DNA from: Vitellaria paradoxa
Lineage: Eukaryota > Streptophyta > Magnoliopsida > Ericales > Sapotaceae
Length of the DNA stretch: 64,000 nucleotides
Assembly (NCBI GenBank): GCA_019916065.1
Contig: CM034234.1
Location: forward strand, 6,422,342 to 6,486,341
Reading direction: 5' to 3'
The notes below the pieces were generated by a model. It made no database searches. It was not told where the DNA came from and saw only the letters and a program-made list of their open reading frames with translations. Shown in pieces: positions 37,849 to 50,130 of this stretch (positions within the stretch are counted from its first letter, which is position 1; the number at the start of each line of letters is the position of its first letter). Both the position numbers and the translations under genes were made by a program.

Positions 37849-39180
37849 TTACTTAACACAAACATCCATATTGTAAGATAACAACGTGAGAGTCTCACGA
37901 ATGTGGTTTAATTCTGGATGGGTTTCATCTCTTGTAGTAAAGATATGGTTACTCCCCTTTATTTCAACCCAACTACACCCCAACTCTTTCTTGCCCTCTT
38001 TCCTTCATTTGTCTCCTCATCTCCATTACCTCCTTCCATCTGCCAATAGCATGGCTTTCAATAACCATCAACCATGCACTTGAATTATGGGGTTCAAGTT
38101 CCAAAATCCGATTAGCGACATAAGTGCCCAATTCCAAGTTTCCCCAAATCCGACATCCATTCAGCAATGTCCTCCAGAAGACAGGTGTGGGCTCAAAGGG
38201 CAGTTTTGTTACAATGTCACATGCTTCTCTAAGCAGCCCTGCCCTAGCAAATAGGTCAACCATGCAGGCATAGTGCTCAGGTCCTGGTGAAATTATAATC
38301 CATTTCCATACTTTGAAAATACTTCTTCCCTTCTTCTATGAACCCACAGTGGGTGCAACCGTGTAAAACTCCCAAGAAACTGATGGTATCTGGTAAAAAC
38401 TGAGCTTTTTGCATCTGATGGAAAAGCATAATAGCCTCAATACCAAAACCATGCTGACCAGAACCCATAATCATAGAATTCCAAGTAACAGTATCAGGCT
38501 GGTGCAAGTCCAAGAAAACACGCTTTGCGCTATAAAAGCTACCCGATTTTATGAACATGGTAATGGATGAATTTCCTATGAGAACATTGCTCTCAAAACC
38601 TCTTCTGAGGAGTTGAGAATAGACCTGCTCACTGACTGAAAGCATTGCTAGATCAGCAGCGGCAGGACACAGCACTAGTAAACGAACATGAAGTTGGTTG
38701 AACTCCTGCTAACAACATTTCCTTAAACAAACTCAAGCATTTTGCAGTTAACCCATTTTGCTGAAAACCCGATACAATTGTAGACCATGAAATTGAATTG
38801 GGTTCCGGTATTTGCTTAAACAGTTGCCATGCGTCTTCAATCATTGAGTCTCGAGAAAATGCCGCAACCATGGCAGTCCATATTAACAACATTTTTACAC
38901 GGCATCACTATAAAGAGTTTCAGGGCAATGTGCGACTTTCTTTCTTTCGCATAAGCCATGATCATGGAACTCCAGGTTGAAAGAACTTTTCTCAGGAATT
39001 TCGTCAAACAACTCCCTTGCATCCTCAATCCTGTTGTTTTCAGCGTAACTCTTGATCATTACATTCCAAGAAACAGGTCTTATGACCCATTTTATCAAAA
39101 AGTTTCTTGCACGATCAAACTTCTCTTTCAGTGAGTAATCTGAAATTCTTTTGTCAGGGCCACCCCATCTTCCTTCCTCG
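37849..39180 (-). pseudogene. E-class PPR protein pseudogene
   Basis: Remnant of a plant-combinatorial PPR protein of the PLS/E type (organelle RNA editing or processing factors). Pieces in several frames read VSWNVMIKSYAENNRIEDA, DAWQLFKQIPEPNSISWSTI, WNSMIMGSGQHGFGIEAIML and HYACMVDLFARAGLLREA. The E region follows (PTPVFWRTLLNGCRIWGN, RILELEPHNSSAW), and then, after another shift near 37977, an E+-like end finishing at a TAA at 37849. At least six frame breaks (near 39100, 38990, 38890, 38670, 38290 and 37977) interrupt about 1.3 kb. The N-terminal repeats beyond about 39180 are not found. With so many breaks I call it decayed. Confidence 0.85.
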
Positions 39181-41358
39181 CACGGTTACTGTGCTAATGA
39201 ATATGCACCTTGCAAATGTTGAGATGCACAATAGAGGCTAAATTTCTGTAACAGGAAGAGAATTGGCAGTGATAAAAACAACAGATTATTATCCTTCTGG
39301 CATTATTTAATAAGCAACCATAGTTTGGGTTCTGAAAACCTCTATTTCATTCCAATGAGCACACACTGTTTGATGATATGCCATAGCCTTGACATCAACT
39401 AAAATTTTAGAAGAACTTAGAGAAATAGATAAAAATGCGGAAAGAGAAATCTAGAGATTATATGTTGTATATGCCCAGGATATACAGGAGAAATTACAGA
39501 GATAGGGTTCAGTTATCCCCGACTTATTTCATTGTTGAATAAAACTAATCGTTCCGTTAAAAATATTAGTGATGCTAGGTTTGCATTTAATTTTTTACGT
39601 TTTTGTTTACGTCCCGTTAATTTATACTGGTTATTATTCTAAGAATCAGTACATTTATTTAAAATCATCATAGATATAAGATTAAAATAATATCTTACAG
39701 TTACGATAATTTTGAACAAATACACTAATCACTACAAGTAGTGACAAGTATAAATTTACAGAGTGTAGATATAATATAAAAAATAGGTGTAAGTATCATA
39801 TTTATTTTTTTAAATATATCACGTTATGATGACTAATAATAATAATAATAACTAATTTCAAGGTGTGAAATTATTGTCTATTTGAGTTGGCATAATTATA
39901 TTACAACCGGGATTTAATTATCAATTGCCCAATCTAATTATTAATTTTACTACCTGGAATTTATCATATATATCTTAAATTTGTGACCTAGAAAAAATAA
40001 ATATATATAATAAGTAACGTAATATTTTTAGGTAAAAATAATATATAACGTTTTTAAACTATGAAATAGAGAAATAAACATTTCAAATACCATATTCAAT
40101 AGTATAATCACTCTTATATATACATATAAAATAATAAAAAATACGATATATGTCAATTCTTAGAACAAATGCAACAAAAGGAAAAATAATAATAAGTGAG
40201 ACATCATCGCTGGTAATTTTTAGATTTTTAATATTTAAATAACATTTAAGATTCAAACATTATTAAAAAAAAAAAAAAACCTTTGAAATACTCCTATAAT
40301 AGCAAAATGAAAAACAATAAAATAAAGTGTGACGCATGTTGATCCTCCAATAAAAATAAAAATAAAAAAACGCAAATAGAGTCTTTTGTCTAATAACAAT
40401 CCCTTAGATAACAAATGATACATTATAGGCTTATAAAACAAATTAAAACGCAAAATAAAAACCGAACAAATATATATATATATAATATATATATTGAGAC
40501 GTGTCTCAATCCCTTCAATTCCTCAAACTTTAACATGTTGGTACTTGTAAATTTTCACAAAAGTTTCTATAATGGTTCGGACCTTTTTTAAAATTTAAAA
40601 TAATGATTGACTTCAGTTAAGAAAATACCATCAGTATATTAAAATTTTTAAATTAAAAAAAAACATTAAGTTAAGGGTCAATCTCGCTAAAATTTAACTA
40701 TTTTTTTATTAATTGTTATATATAATCCACAATTTAAAAATTCAACTGATTGTGTCATTTATACGTATATTAACTTATTTTTTATTCATTAAAATAATTT
40801 ATAATGTAGCTATAATTTTTTAGCCTAAATTTAACCTTGAAAAAAAAATTGGCCTCCAGACCAAGAATTCTGGCTTCATCGTCGAAGGTGGCAATAATTT
40901 CTGGGCAATAAAATTATATATTACTAGTTAATATTTAAAATGCATAATTTTATAAACAATCACATTACTCCATCAATAAACTATGTAAAACAGTATTATC
41001 AATAGACATAAACATAAGAAGATCACAAGAGACAAGAAGCAGATAAATAATTAATAAATAATAATTTATAAAAATACCTTGGAATTAATAAAATGTTAAG
41101 CTATATTTCAATTGTAAACATAATTTATTTTATTGAATAAATTGAAAAATAAAAAAAAAATTAACTCAGTCACTTATGGAACTCGTTACATATGCATAGG
41201 ACTCAAAATTCCAAGAATAATGTACGGCACAACCACTCCCAACTCCCAAGCCCGCTAATTGTCCTCAACTGAAAAATCAGTTTCCCAGCTTAGGCTTCTT
41301 CTCTAAGGGGCTTGAAACATCAAACTCCGACTCACCTCTCAGAGAGCTCCCAAGTCCC
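39181..41358. other. Intergenic, no gene seen
   Basis: Strongly AT-rich spacer with poly-A and (TA)n runs (for example 40469-40493). I recognise no coding exon, RNA gene or terminal repeat here. Confidence 0.6.
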
Positions 41359-43639
41359 TTAAAACTTGCCGCAAATTTGGCTGCATAAATGGCTAGCTCC
41401 GAGCGTGACAACCGTCGACTGCGGTGAGGCTAAATCATGAGCCGAAGGCGACTGATGATGATCTGGACGATGACTCTCCCTTGGCTTGAGCTCAGCTGCC
41501 AATTTCTTCCTCTTGTACCGAAACCAAGCTGATTGTATGAAGCCAGCGGCCCAAGTCTCCCCTGGTGCGAGTGACACCTAAAAGCGTGCTTCATTGCTTG
41601 CTGTGGCAGCCTCCTGAACTTTGACGCCACAAACTTCAAGTCCTCGGACTCGAGAGCAAAGGCCTCCACCTCGGAGATGGCTTTGACGGTGCGCGGTCGA
41701 CGAGGGGTAGGAGCAGGAGGATGCTCGGGCGGGGGTCTAATGCCCAAGTAAGAAGCTCTTCGCCGCAGAAAGTCGCCGGGGCCTAGCCGGTAAGAATTGA
41801 AGAACCCGGTTCGGCCTCCGTCTGTGGTGTGGGAATCTAAGTAGCCCCGGATGATGAAGAGCATTTTGTCGACGGAGTCACCCTCCCGGACTAGGCAAGT
41901 GCCCGAAGTGCACAGCACCGGTTTCAGCCTCTCGCATATGGCGTCCAGCATGTGCTCGTCCATTTGGTTGAAGAGGTGAACCTGTGTTTGATTTTTGGAA
42001 ACAAAAGAAGAGAGAAGCAAAATTCTGTATGAGAACTCATGTAAAACAGTACTTTTTTTATAATTTTTTTTGGATTAATTATATGGTATTATCTAAATTC
42101 AAACTCCAAATCTTCTACCTACCTCCAAATTTGCCCTAAACTCCAACAGATATTTTTTTGAATCTCCATCCCCGCTCCAAACGGAGAACGGATATATCTA
42201 CGGATATCCAAAACTCCAAACTATTTGTTCACCTCCGAATCTGCCCTTAAGTTGTATGTAACTTATTACTACCAAATAATCATCTCCAAAATCAAATAAT
42301 ATATAATAATATATTTTGTAAATAATGTAATACATTTCAATAATCTAGTAATATATTTAAAACTACTGTAATGATTAAATATAAGAAAAATAGGAGTTGG
42401 TAAATTTTAAAATGAATAAATTTTTAAAAAATTGTTAAAAAATAAATAAATATCAAAATGTTAAAAACATGACAAAAGTTTATAAATAAATTTCAATTTA
42501 TTTTATATCTTAATTAAATAAATTTAAATTATTTTTTTATGATTGCTAAAAATATAAATATAAATAAAATTATTTAGCTTTTTAAATTTTTTTCTTATAT
42601 AAAACCTACAAACATAAAAATAAAAGTTGTAAATTTAAATTTCTAGTTCTTTTTTGTCCCTATTAACATTTTACATCAACCTAATTTCAAATAGAATAAC
42701 TGATTTTTTTTCTCACCATTCACATATAGAAAAAAATAAAACTACAAAAAATTTTAATTTTTTTATAATAACAAATAATTTTTTTAGAATAACATAGAAC
42801 TATAAATTTTTATTATTTGTATAAGTAAATGTTTTCAAAAAATTTAAAATATAATTATCTGCACTTATCAAACTATCTAAGAAAAAATTAATAAGTTGCC
42901 TTCTCTATATATTTTTTAAAAAAATAATTTCCACTATAAAAAAATATTGGATGTTTCATGAAACATTTTAGTTAAACTATTTGAAAAATCTATTTTCTAA
43001 AGAACTCTTTTGAATATCAATATTGAAAGTTTTAAAAATATATTTTAATTGAAATATTAAAAATACGAGAAAAACAATAAACTATTCAAGTTCAAGAAAG
43101 AAGTTACTTAATGAAACAGTAATTATTTACTAAAATAAAAAAATAAAATAGCAAATAAATATTTTAATTATTTTTTAAAATTTGTATCTAGTTATTTTTC
43201 TGAAAAACAATTGAGTTTACAAGTCATAGTGGGGTTTGAAATTGTATAAATAATATAAATTTGTAAAATTATAGTTTTATAATTCGTTGCTAAGTAAGTA
43301 AAATTTAATTTTAAAGGGATTTATATAATTTTGTAGAGTCCCAACATGATTATATCTTATAAAATTTTGAAATTTATATCTTTAAATTTTCTTAATTTTT
43401 GCGTATGAAATAATAAATTGAATTTTTAAAACTTCAATTTGCACAAAAGTAAGAAAAAAATTAAATTTATAATTTCTTTGCCAAACACACCCTAATTAAT
43501 ACAAAACATGACAATTTTTTGTTTTAAATTTATTTATTAATATTCATTTTAATGATAATAATAGTGAAATTTAATAAGTCTAGAGTATTATGAATGTGAA
43601 TATTATTTGTCATGGTATAGTGATGATGTTATCATCGTG

Positions 43640-43890
43640 ATTTCAAATGATTTTGGGTTATTCAAATATTTTTCGGGATAAATCGGACAGATTCGGATTA
43701 GTATTCGGATTCGGGGCAGATTGGGGCGGACGTAATGTCATCCCCATATCCGATCCAATATCCAAATTTTTTTAAAAACATCAAATCCAAAATCGATCCA
43801 ATTTCCCAAAAAAATTCAAATTTCACATCCATTCATATCGGATAACGGATCGGATTCGGACGGATCGGCCGAGATGCCCATCCCTAATTA
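43640..43890 (-). mobile_element. hAT-like terminal fragment in the CNGC pseudogene intron
   Basis: Repeated GGATCGGATTCGG-type motifs end at TGCCCATCCCTA (about 43879-43890), which reads inward as TAGGGATGGGCA, a common hAT terminus in plants. I cannot find the opposite end or a target duplication, so it is a fragment. Confidence 0.4.
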
Positions 43891-44553
43891 ATTATCCTAA
43901 AAATGTGTCATTTTTTTTATTTTTTTAACTTTTCCACAAAGTTTTTATGGTAGTATAGGATTATCCAAGTCTTTTCTAGAAGAGAAGGACCACTTTTCGG
44001 ACAAGATCAAGGCAGAGATGGCGCTTGATATCTCGTTGGAGATCTGAGGGCAGTCCTTTAAGAATAGATTCTTCATCAACTCCATTAGTTGTAGCCCACC
44101 GATACTGATCATATTTGCGAAACACTCTCTTTAGTTCATGGGGTAGTTGCCTGTGACGCATCCAGTGGTTTGTATCGTTTCTTTCTAATCCTCCACTCTT
44201 CCAACCTCATCTTAGTCGATGCAGGTATGGTCTGTATTTGCAAAATATATAAATAAATAAAAATAATTTTACGTAACCAATTTTTTTTTCAAATTTAAAT
44301 CGAACAACCTTAGCTGCATATTCCCAATGAGCAATGCAAATAGCACCAACCCAACTACTGCAACGACATTGACAAGTTTATTTCTTCAGCATAGGTGCTA
44401 AAACTGAGATTCTGTGCTGTAGAGCTGAAGAAATTTAAACCATAGTTATAAATATGAAATGAATCTGCTAGTTATATTTTAGTTCAGATTATCTATCCCA
44501 TAACTGACTCTCGGCTCCTGCATTATTGCCACTTGGTCTTTTTTATTAGAATA

Positions 44554-44692
44554 CGGGTATGTTTGGAGTGATAAAAAATAAAATAAAATGAGATAAAATA
44601 AAATAAGTTGTGGTTTTATAATTCGTGCAGTAAAATAAAAAGTGAATAATTTTTAGAGACTTTCAGAATTTTTAACAAATCAAACGCAATCT
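44554..44692 (+). mobile_element. Family-B MITE copy
   Basis: Begins GGTATGTTTGGAGTGATAAA, contains AATTCGTGCAGTAAAATAAA and ends AACAAATCAAACGC. It lies in an intron-like stretch of the CNGC pseudogene. Its target duplication is not clear. Confidence 0.55.
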
Positions 44693-47281
44693 ATATCAAT
44701 GGAATTGAGACAAAAATTGAAACATAATTAGGAGACAAGGAGTCACATATTTTTCCTATTTGAAAGCAAATGAGAGAGAGAATAGGACCAGGAAATTCAT
44801 TTCTTCAACATGTACATAAGATCAGTAACCTTAAATTTATGAGTCCCCACCAAAAGCAGAAGAGGTACTTATTCCAGAACTCAAGCTGTGGAACCCCGAG
44901 GCCCAACCCATCGGCATAGATTCCAAACTGAAGGAAATTATTATTCCTATCACCAGCGTCACACAGTGTAGTGAGATTGGTTGATGCGTACCAAGCTGCT
45001 CTCCTGGGATCATCCACTCTATTACAATAAAAAACCAAGATTGGCAATTCGGGTATTCAAGATTACAAACTTCCCTCCAACACTGTCCTTGCCTCTCAAC
45101 AGCTAGAAGGTACCAAGTTGAACCCACGACCTAATTCACAATTATTGCAATGAAAAATTTGTCAATTGAGAATTGAAATTCTATTTTGACGAAGTAAGTG
45201 CTTTATATATATATATATGTATACATGGCTTGCCAGCATGAAGAGCTTGAGATTGTAAACTGCCCCGGCCCATGCTTTTTCCATCACAACCCCAGTAGCC
45301 TTGATAATTTGGGATGAGAGTGGGAAGACGAGATACAGCCTCACTGCGAATTGGATAATGACTGTGAATTGTATAAATAGCTTTAAGTCCAGCATGTGTG
45401 CACCCCTCATATGTGGGACTGCAACCCAAACCACCACCTGATGATGATGATGATATCATACACATGATATAAACAAAACAGTAAGTAAATTTCTTAAGCG
45501 TCAGTGCATATATACATCAGTTAATTTTATTCTAACACATTTCTTGACAACTAAGACATATATATTTATATATATATGTATGTATACAAATGAATACACA
45601 TATATAATATGCAAGTCCATAGGAAAGGAAAAACTTAAAGAGAAATTGACACAAAACTGCAAGCCTGATAGTTTATTTTTGAACTGATCGATCAGGAATA
45701 TTAAAAAAATTAGACAATATAATATAAAAGAAGACGTCTTAACCTTATGGAAAGTAATTTTTTAATTGACTGATATGAAACAACTTTTAATCATTTAATC
45801 AGTCTCTCTCATACTATCCCACATAAATATAAGTATAACGTAGATTATGATGAAATTTAGTTAAAAATTCACTCTAATTTCATATTAAAAAAAACCTGAC
45901 AATATATAAGAGGTAATATTTATCCTAAAAAATATATATATATATATATAAATAAGGAGGGCCTCAAACTTCTGTGATGAGAGGTTTCTTTGCAAATATT
46001 AATTAACTGCAGTACATAAATATAATTGTTTGTATGTCAGATACCTGTGGGATAGGTAGAGAAGCCAATAGGTCTAACCAAAAGCCTTTTCGAATATATC
46101 TCGCCGAAATCTTTGAAGGGTCTATGACAAGTTCTCCTCTGCCAGTCACCCGAGAGGAAGGCGCGACATAAGCCGTTCAAAACTTGACAAGAATCTTCAT
46201 GACGTACAACACATCAACTATCGTTCGAACGATGGTGAGTGCTTCCTTGAGAGGCAGGCTTATGTCGGTGCAGGCATCGTCTTGATTGACAATTGGCAAG
46301 AAGAAGAAGAGAGGGTCTAGGAAAAGAGAAACCAGGCTCGCCACGATGAAGAGCTTGTTCCAGTTGCTCACTGCAGGCCCTCTGGGATCTAGTATTCTGC
46401 GTCGAACCGTGTCGAAGTCCTCCGAGAAGACTCTGCTCAGCTCAACCTTCTTGACTAGTGCCCTCTTTGAGTAGGATTGTTTCCATCTCATCATCACCAT
46501 TTTGGTTACCTTTGTAATTGTAGAGCTGCTTGCTTTAGGTGATGGTGGGCACTTTGAAGGCTGATCCGGAGAATTTTGGAATCTGAAAATTGAATCAATC
46601 GAATTCATTGATCAGTTAATTAGATGTGATGATCGCCAACAATCTATTGAGTATTAATTTTTTGGAAAAGAAGAAAATAAATAAATAAATTTTTGGACGA
46701 AATTTTATTTCAATAAATTAAAAACTCGGCTAATTATTTTTTCAATTGTTTTTTCGTTTTTCTTTTATAAGAAAAAATTTCACATGTTTAGTTTGAGGAA
46801 TGTGTTTTTTTTTTTTTTTGGGAAAAATATGCTTATTTTTAAAAAAATTGAAAATAATAAAATACACATAAATTTGAAAAAAATAATTCCATGCTAATTA
46901 AACGGTGCCTTGATATTTCAATTACACAAATTTTTATTTTAATCAGGAGCAAGACAAATAATTAAGTTGACTTTATTGCTTGCTTGCGGTAATCAACCAA
47001 TAGCTGCTCATTAGTATCTTAATGATTCATTGTAAATGTAAGTGATTGTATGGTAAAACATACGATCAAGCTACCCAAAATTAGCATTGTTACCTAAATT
47101 TTAAGAATAAAATGATAATATTGTGAGTTTGTACCATTCTCATGAAGATTTTCTCAAACTTGCAGGAAAAAGAGCCTAAAAGGTCAAAGAAATAAAGTAT
47201 TGAAGTTTTGGTGAGGATCAAGTTCCAAACAAGAGAAGAGTGGAACACCAAAAACCTTGAAAGATGCCTAAAGCATGGAGT

Positions 47282-47640
47282 GGTGCGAACAAGGGTTTGA
47301 ACCATGCCTTGTTCGCATCCTTGTTTGAACAACAGAAGACTACTTAACTTTAAAGTGTGAAATTTTTCTAAGGCATGAAGAAACGGTGCGAACAAGGGTT
47401 CAAATTATGCTTTGTTCGCACCCTTGTTTGAACAACAGAGAGGTGCCATTTCAAACTTCAAGAATTTCGCTAAGTATCAACATATGGTACGAACAAAGGT
47501 TTGAACCATACCTTGTTTGCACCCTTGTTCAAACCACAGAAGCAAGCAACTTCAGAATTTCAAAAATTTGGCTAAGTATGGAAGGATGGTGCGAACCCTT
47601 GTTCAAACCATACAAGTTTCTGCAGAAATTTTGTAATTTT
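47282..47640 (+). repeat. 102-bp tandem repeats with internal hairpins (4 units)
   Basis: Units start at 47282, 47385, 47486 and 47588 with GGTGCGAACAAGGG or a variant, a spacing of 101-103 bp. Within a unit, GTGCGAACAAGG pairs with CCTTGTTCGCAC across a 12-bp loop that contains GTTTGAACCATG. The fourth unit lacks the second half of the hairpin. Linkers share CAAGAATTTCGCTAAGTAT. No coding content. Confidence 0.85.
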
Positions 47641-47688
47641 TCGTTAGACTTAAGGGCTTTTTGGTCATTTGAATTGATTAGTTTGTAC

Positions 47689-47697
47689 TATATAAAG
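47689..47697 (+). promoter_or_regulatory. Possible TATA box downstream of the 102-bp repeats
   Basis: TATATAAAG lies about 50 bp after the last repeat unit and is followed by a short leader-like stretch with repeats of GTGCATATTG (47758, 47826). The layout of upstream repeats then TATA resembles the U3 region of a retrotransposon LTR or a small promoter. This is inference only. Confidence 0.35.
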
Positions 47698-47862
47698 AGA
47701 AAAATATTTGAGATATTCAGTTAGTTACAAACCTATATACATTTGTAGAGAGAGAAAGTGCATATTGTTTGGTTTCCTAGAAAATTGCATATTGCTTGGT
47801 CTTCTTGCTTGGATATTCTAGAAAGTGCATATTGTTGGTCTCCTTGATTTGGATCCGTTTAA

Positions 47863-47962
47863 GTCGCAGTAATGCACCCAGCGCGATTCGAATTCCCGTC
47901 ACTCGCGTTTACGGTTCAGAATGAGCCCTTTTTGACCACTGGACTAGACCGCGGGATCTAGT
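47863..47962 (-). mobile_element. Candidate tRNA-derived SINE (reverse orientation)
   Basis: In reverse complement the segment reads CGGTCTAGTCCAGTGGTCAA, like a pol III A box, then about 45 bp later GGGAATTCGAATCGCGC, like a B box (core TTCGAATC). This spacing matches plant SINE heads. No clear poly-A or T tail or target duplication was identified. Confidence 0.4.
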
Positions 47963-48302
47963 TTATAAACTTTACTTGTTAGTAGGAGGCACAGAAGCTT
48001 CTAATTTTTTATGTTTTAATTAAAAACAAAAGAAAAATTAAATTAATTTTAACAGTATTTTTATAAAACAATAAGATCAACAAGACATAACATAGAAATA
48101 TATAGATCTCTAATATATCCGACAAAGTAAATAAACAAGTTAAACAGACTAGCACACCAATTGAAAAGGCCATGCCGCCTCTAAACCACCAGAGAGAGAG
48201 AGAGAGAGAGATGAAATGAGACTTGTCTTAGCAAAAAAACATAAGAGAGAGCGAAAGAGAAAGAGAGAGATGAAATGGGACTTGCCTCAATAAAAAACTC
48301 AT

Positions 48303-48630
48303 GGGTCATTTAGTTTGTATTTTTATTTTTTGTTCCTACTTTCTATTTTTTGTTTTGAACTCATTTTTTTATTACGTACCTTTGAAAATAAGGAAAACAG
48401 TTCAAAATTCATTTGCTTATTTGTGTTTTCAAAATTTATTTTTGAAAATTGAAAATAAGTTTATACATGAAATAAAAAATAATAAAAAATCATTTTAATA
48501 GTTTTTAACAAAAAATAAAGAAAATCTCAAAACAAAGAAAACAAAATATTTTTATTTTCTCGTTTTAATATTTTTAACACATAAAACAAAAACAGAAAAT
48601 AGAAAACACAAAAATAAATTAAATGCTACC
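48303..48630 (+). mobile_element. 325-bp MITE family C, copy 1
   Basis: Begins GGGTCATTTAGTTTG and ends TTAAATGCTACC. Its whole length aligns with the element at 52919-53243, for example ACACATAAAACAAAAACAGA and GGAAAACA(G/A)(T/C)TCAAAATTCAT. No clear target duplication is seen for this copy. Confidence 0.7.
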
Positions 48631-48796
48631 TTAATGTTTCTAAGTAAAAAATGTCCCCAAAAAAAAATCAAAATTCCCACTTTTGTTTGAATTGTAATAA
48701 AAAATTTTAAAAATAAAAATTAATTCAATTAAAAAACTAATATACAAATGCATAACTTTTATTTTATTATATTTCCTTAATTCATTTGAAAAATAA

Positions 48797-49007
48797 GGTT
48801 TGGTTTGGAAAAATTAGCACTAGCTAACTAGCATATACTAATTTTTTGGGAATGTAAAATTTCTAATATATTGACATTTTATACCTCCATGTACTAAAAA
48901 TTTGCTAATAGCTTGAAAAAATTAGTAAAGGTAATCTGATAATTTTTATTTTGCTATTAGCTTGCTAAAAGCTAGTTAGTGCTAACTTCGGGTTCCCAAA
49001 CGAATCC
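48797..49007. mobile_element. Tourist-like MITE with TAA duplication
   Basis: A 211-bp element from GGTTTGGTTTGG to CCAAACGAATCC with TAA on both sides (48794-48796 and 49008-49010). Inner parts of the ends also pair (TTAGCACTAGCTAACTAGC against TTAGCACTAACTAGC). Confidence 0.75.
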
Positions 49008-49048
49008 TAAGATGTACTCGCAACTTTAGCTTTAAGACTCAGATATAA

Positions 49049-49189
49049 AAGTTTGGAGGGTCCAAAAAAACTCAAAAGTTGGAATTGATGTGATGTAGAA
49101 ATGATAGTTAACAAAATTTGATTGAAAAAATTAGAAAACTTTTAAAATTTTTTGAAGCTTTTTGAGTTTTTTTGAGTGTCCAAACACAC
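49049..49189. mobile_element. Small MITE with TAA duplication
   Basis: A 141-bp element from AAGTTTGGAGGGTCC to GAGTGTCCAAACACAC, flanked by TAA at 49046-49048 and 49190-49192. It is only about 40 bp from the preceding MITE and resembles the element at 2792-3119 at its ends. Confidence 0.6.
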
Positions 49190-50130
49190 TAAGTGTAGAT
49201 ATAGTACTTAGACTCGTTTACCTAATTAAGACACACATATAATTACCTAGGACTTGGACAAATTCGAATATGGAGATAGCTATACTTAATCCAATGAATT
49301 TTAAAATACACAAATGTTATGCCTATATACCCATTAATAACAATAATTTATCTCACCCAGAACATTTCATCTTTATTTTAATTGAATTTCGTTTTCACTA
49401 ATCTTGTAAACAAGAATGGTAGATTTTAGAGTATTAAAGTTCATTACTGTTTAACATATATCAACGAAAAATAAATCATGAATAAATAGAGTTCAATTTC
49501 AATCTATTATAAAATTACTCTTTTGATCGCATGATGAACAATTGAGATTACATGTATAAAAATACTTCGAAAACATATACTAGTAATAAAAACTTAAATC
49601 CGATAACTCGCATTAGTTTTTGTTCAATAATGCAAGATTAACCCAAAAAAAAAAAACCAACGCTTTGAATCAAGAAAGCCTTAACAGACCCGGACCACAC
49701 CCGAGTACCCGGATATGGACATAGAAATTGTATATCTGACGGACCCGGACAAGATCCTGAGTTTTCTTAATGAATCCGAGTGTGAATATACACCAATTGA
49801 TCCAATAAGGACCTGTTTACAGGCCTATCAATGGACAGTGCAAGTCATGCAAAAACAGATTTTAACTTCAGGGTTGAAGGAAATCAGAAGACAGTTTGTT
49901 TAAAATAATGATCTCCATGGGAAAACTCATCTCGAGCTATAAAATAAATAAATAAATAAAGGCCAATATATTTGGAGATAAACTAAAGTGATTGTTGAGA
50001 TGTAAAACAAACAGCACACAAGCCTTGGGAGGAGAGAAAATCCAAACAAAATGCAAATTCATTAAATCCGCACCCGGAGTGTGTTTTCAGTTGAAAAAAA
50101 CAAAAAAAAAACGCTTGAAAGATCCATAGA

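Larger units (their letters stand above)
41359..46608 (-). pseudogene. CNGC15-like cyclic-nucleotide-gated channel pseudogene
   Basis: Exons of a CNGC channel (nuclear/plasma-membrane calcium channel family) are in order on the minus strand. 46608-46065: N-terminus and helices 1-2 (VFSEDFDTVRRRILDPRG, TAYVAPSSRVTGRGELVI). About 45440-45230: RLYLVFPLSSQIIKATGVV. About 45127-44830: the pre-pore part. About 44425-44312: GLVLFALLIGNMQ. 44240-43976: RHRQLPHELKRVFRKYDQYR. 41990-41359: cyclic-nucleotide-binding domain and calmodulin-binding IQ-like region (FIQSAWFRYKRKK). An in-frame TGA (46177-46179) replaces the arginine of the family's FRTAYVAPSSR. Frame shifts occur in the pore exon, near 44200, in the binding domain near 41770 (extra T) and at 41570. 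This is dead unless most of these are errors. The large last intron (about 42000-43970) holds AT-rich repeats. Confidence 0.88.
46609..50130. other. Intergenic, repeat-rich
   Basis: Upstream of the CNGC pseudogene and downstream of the cp29-type gene. It contains the 102-bp repeats, a possible SINE, GA microsatellites (48191-48211 and 48245-48270) and three MITEs, listed separately. An open frame of 62 codons at 49715-49903 (+) has no recognisable similarity. Past 49,950 the sequence is probably the 3' UTR of the cp29-type gene. Confidence 0.6.

Noticed and set aside
47090..47724. Open frames over the 102-bp repeats (101 codons - and 112 codons +)
   Set aside because: They track the repeat units, have no domain, and the hairpin arms better explain the pattern.
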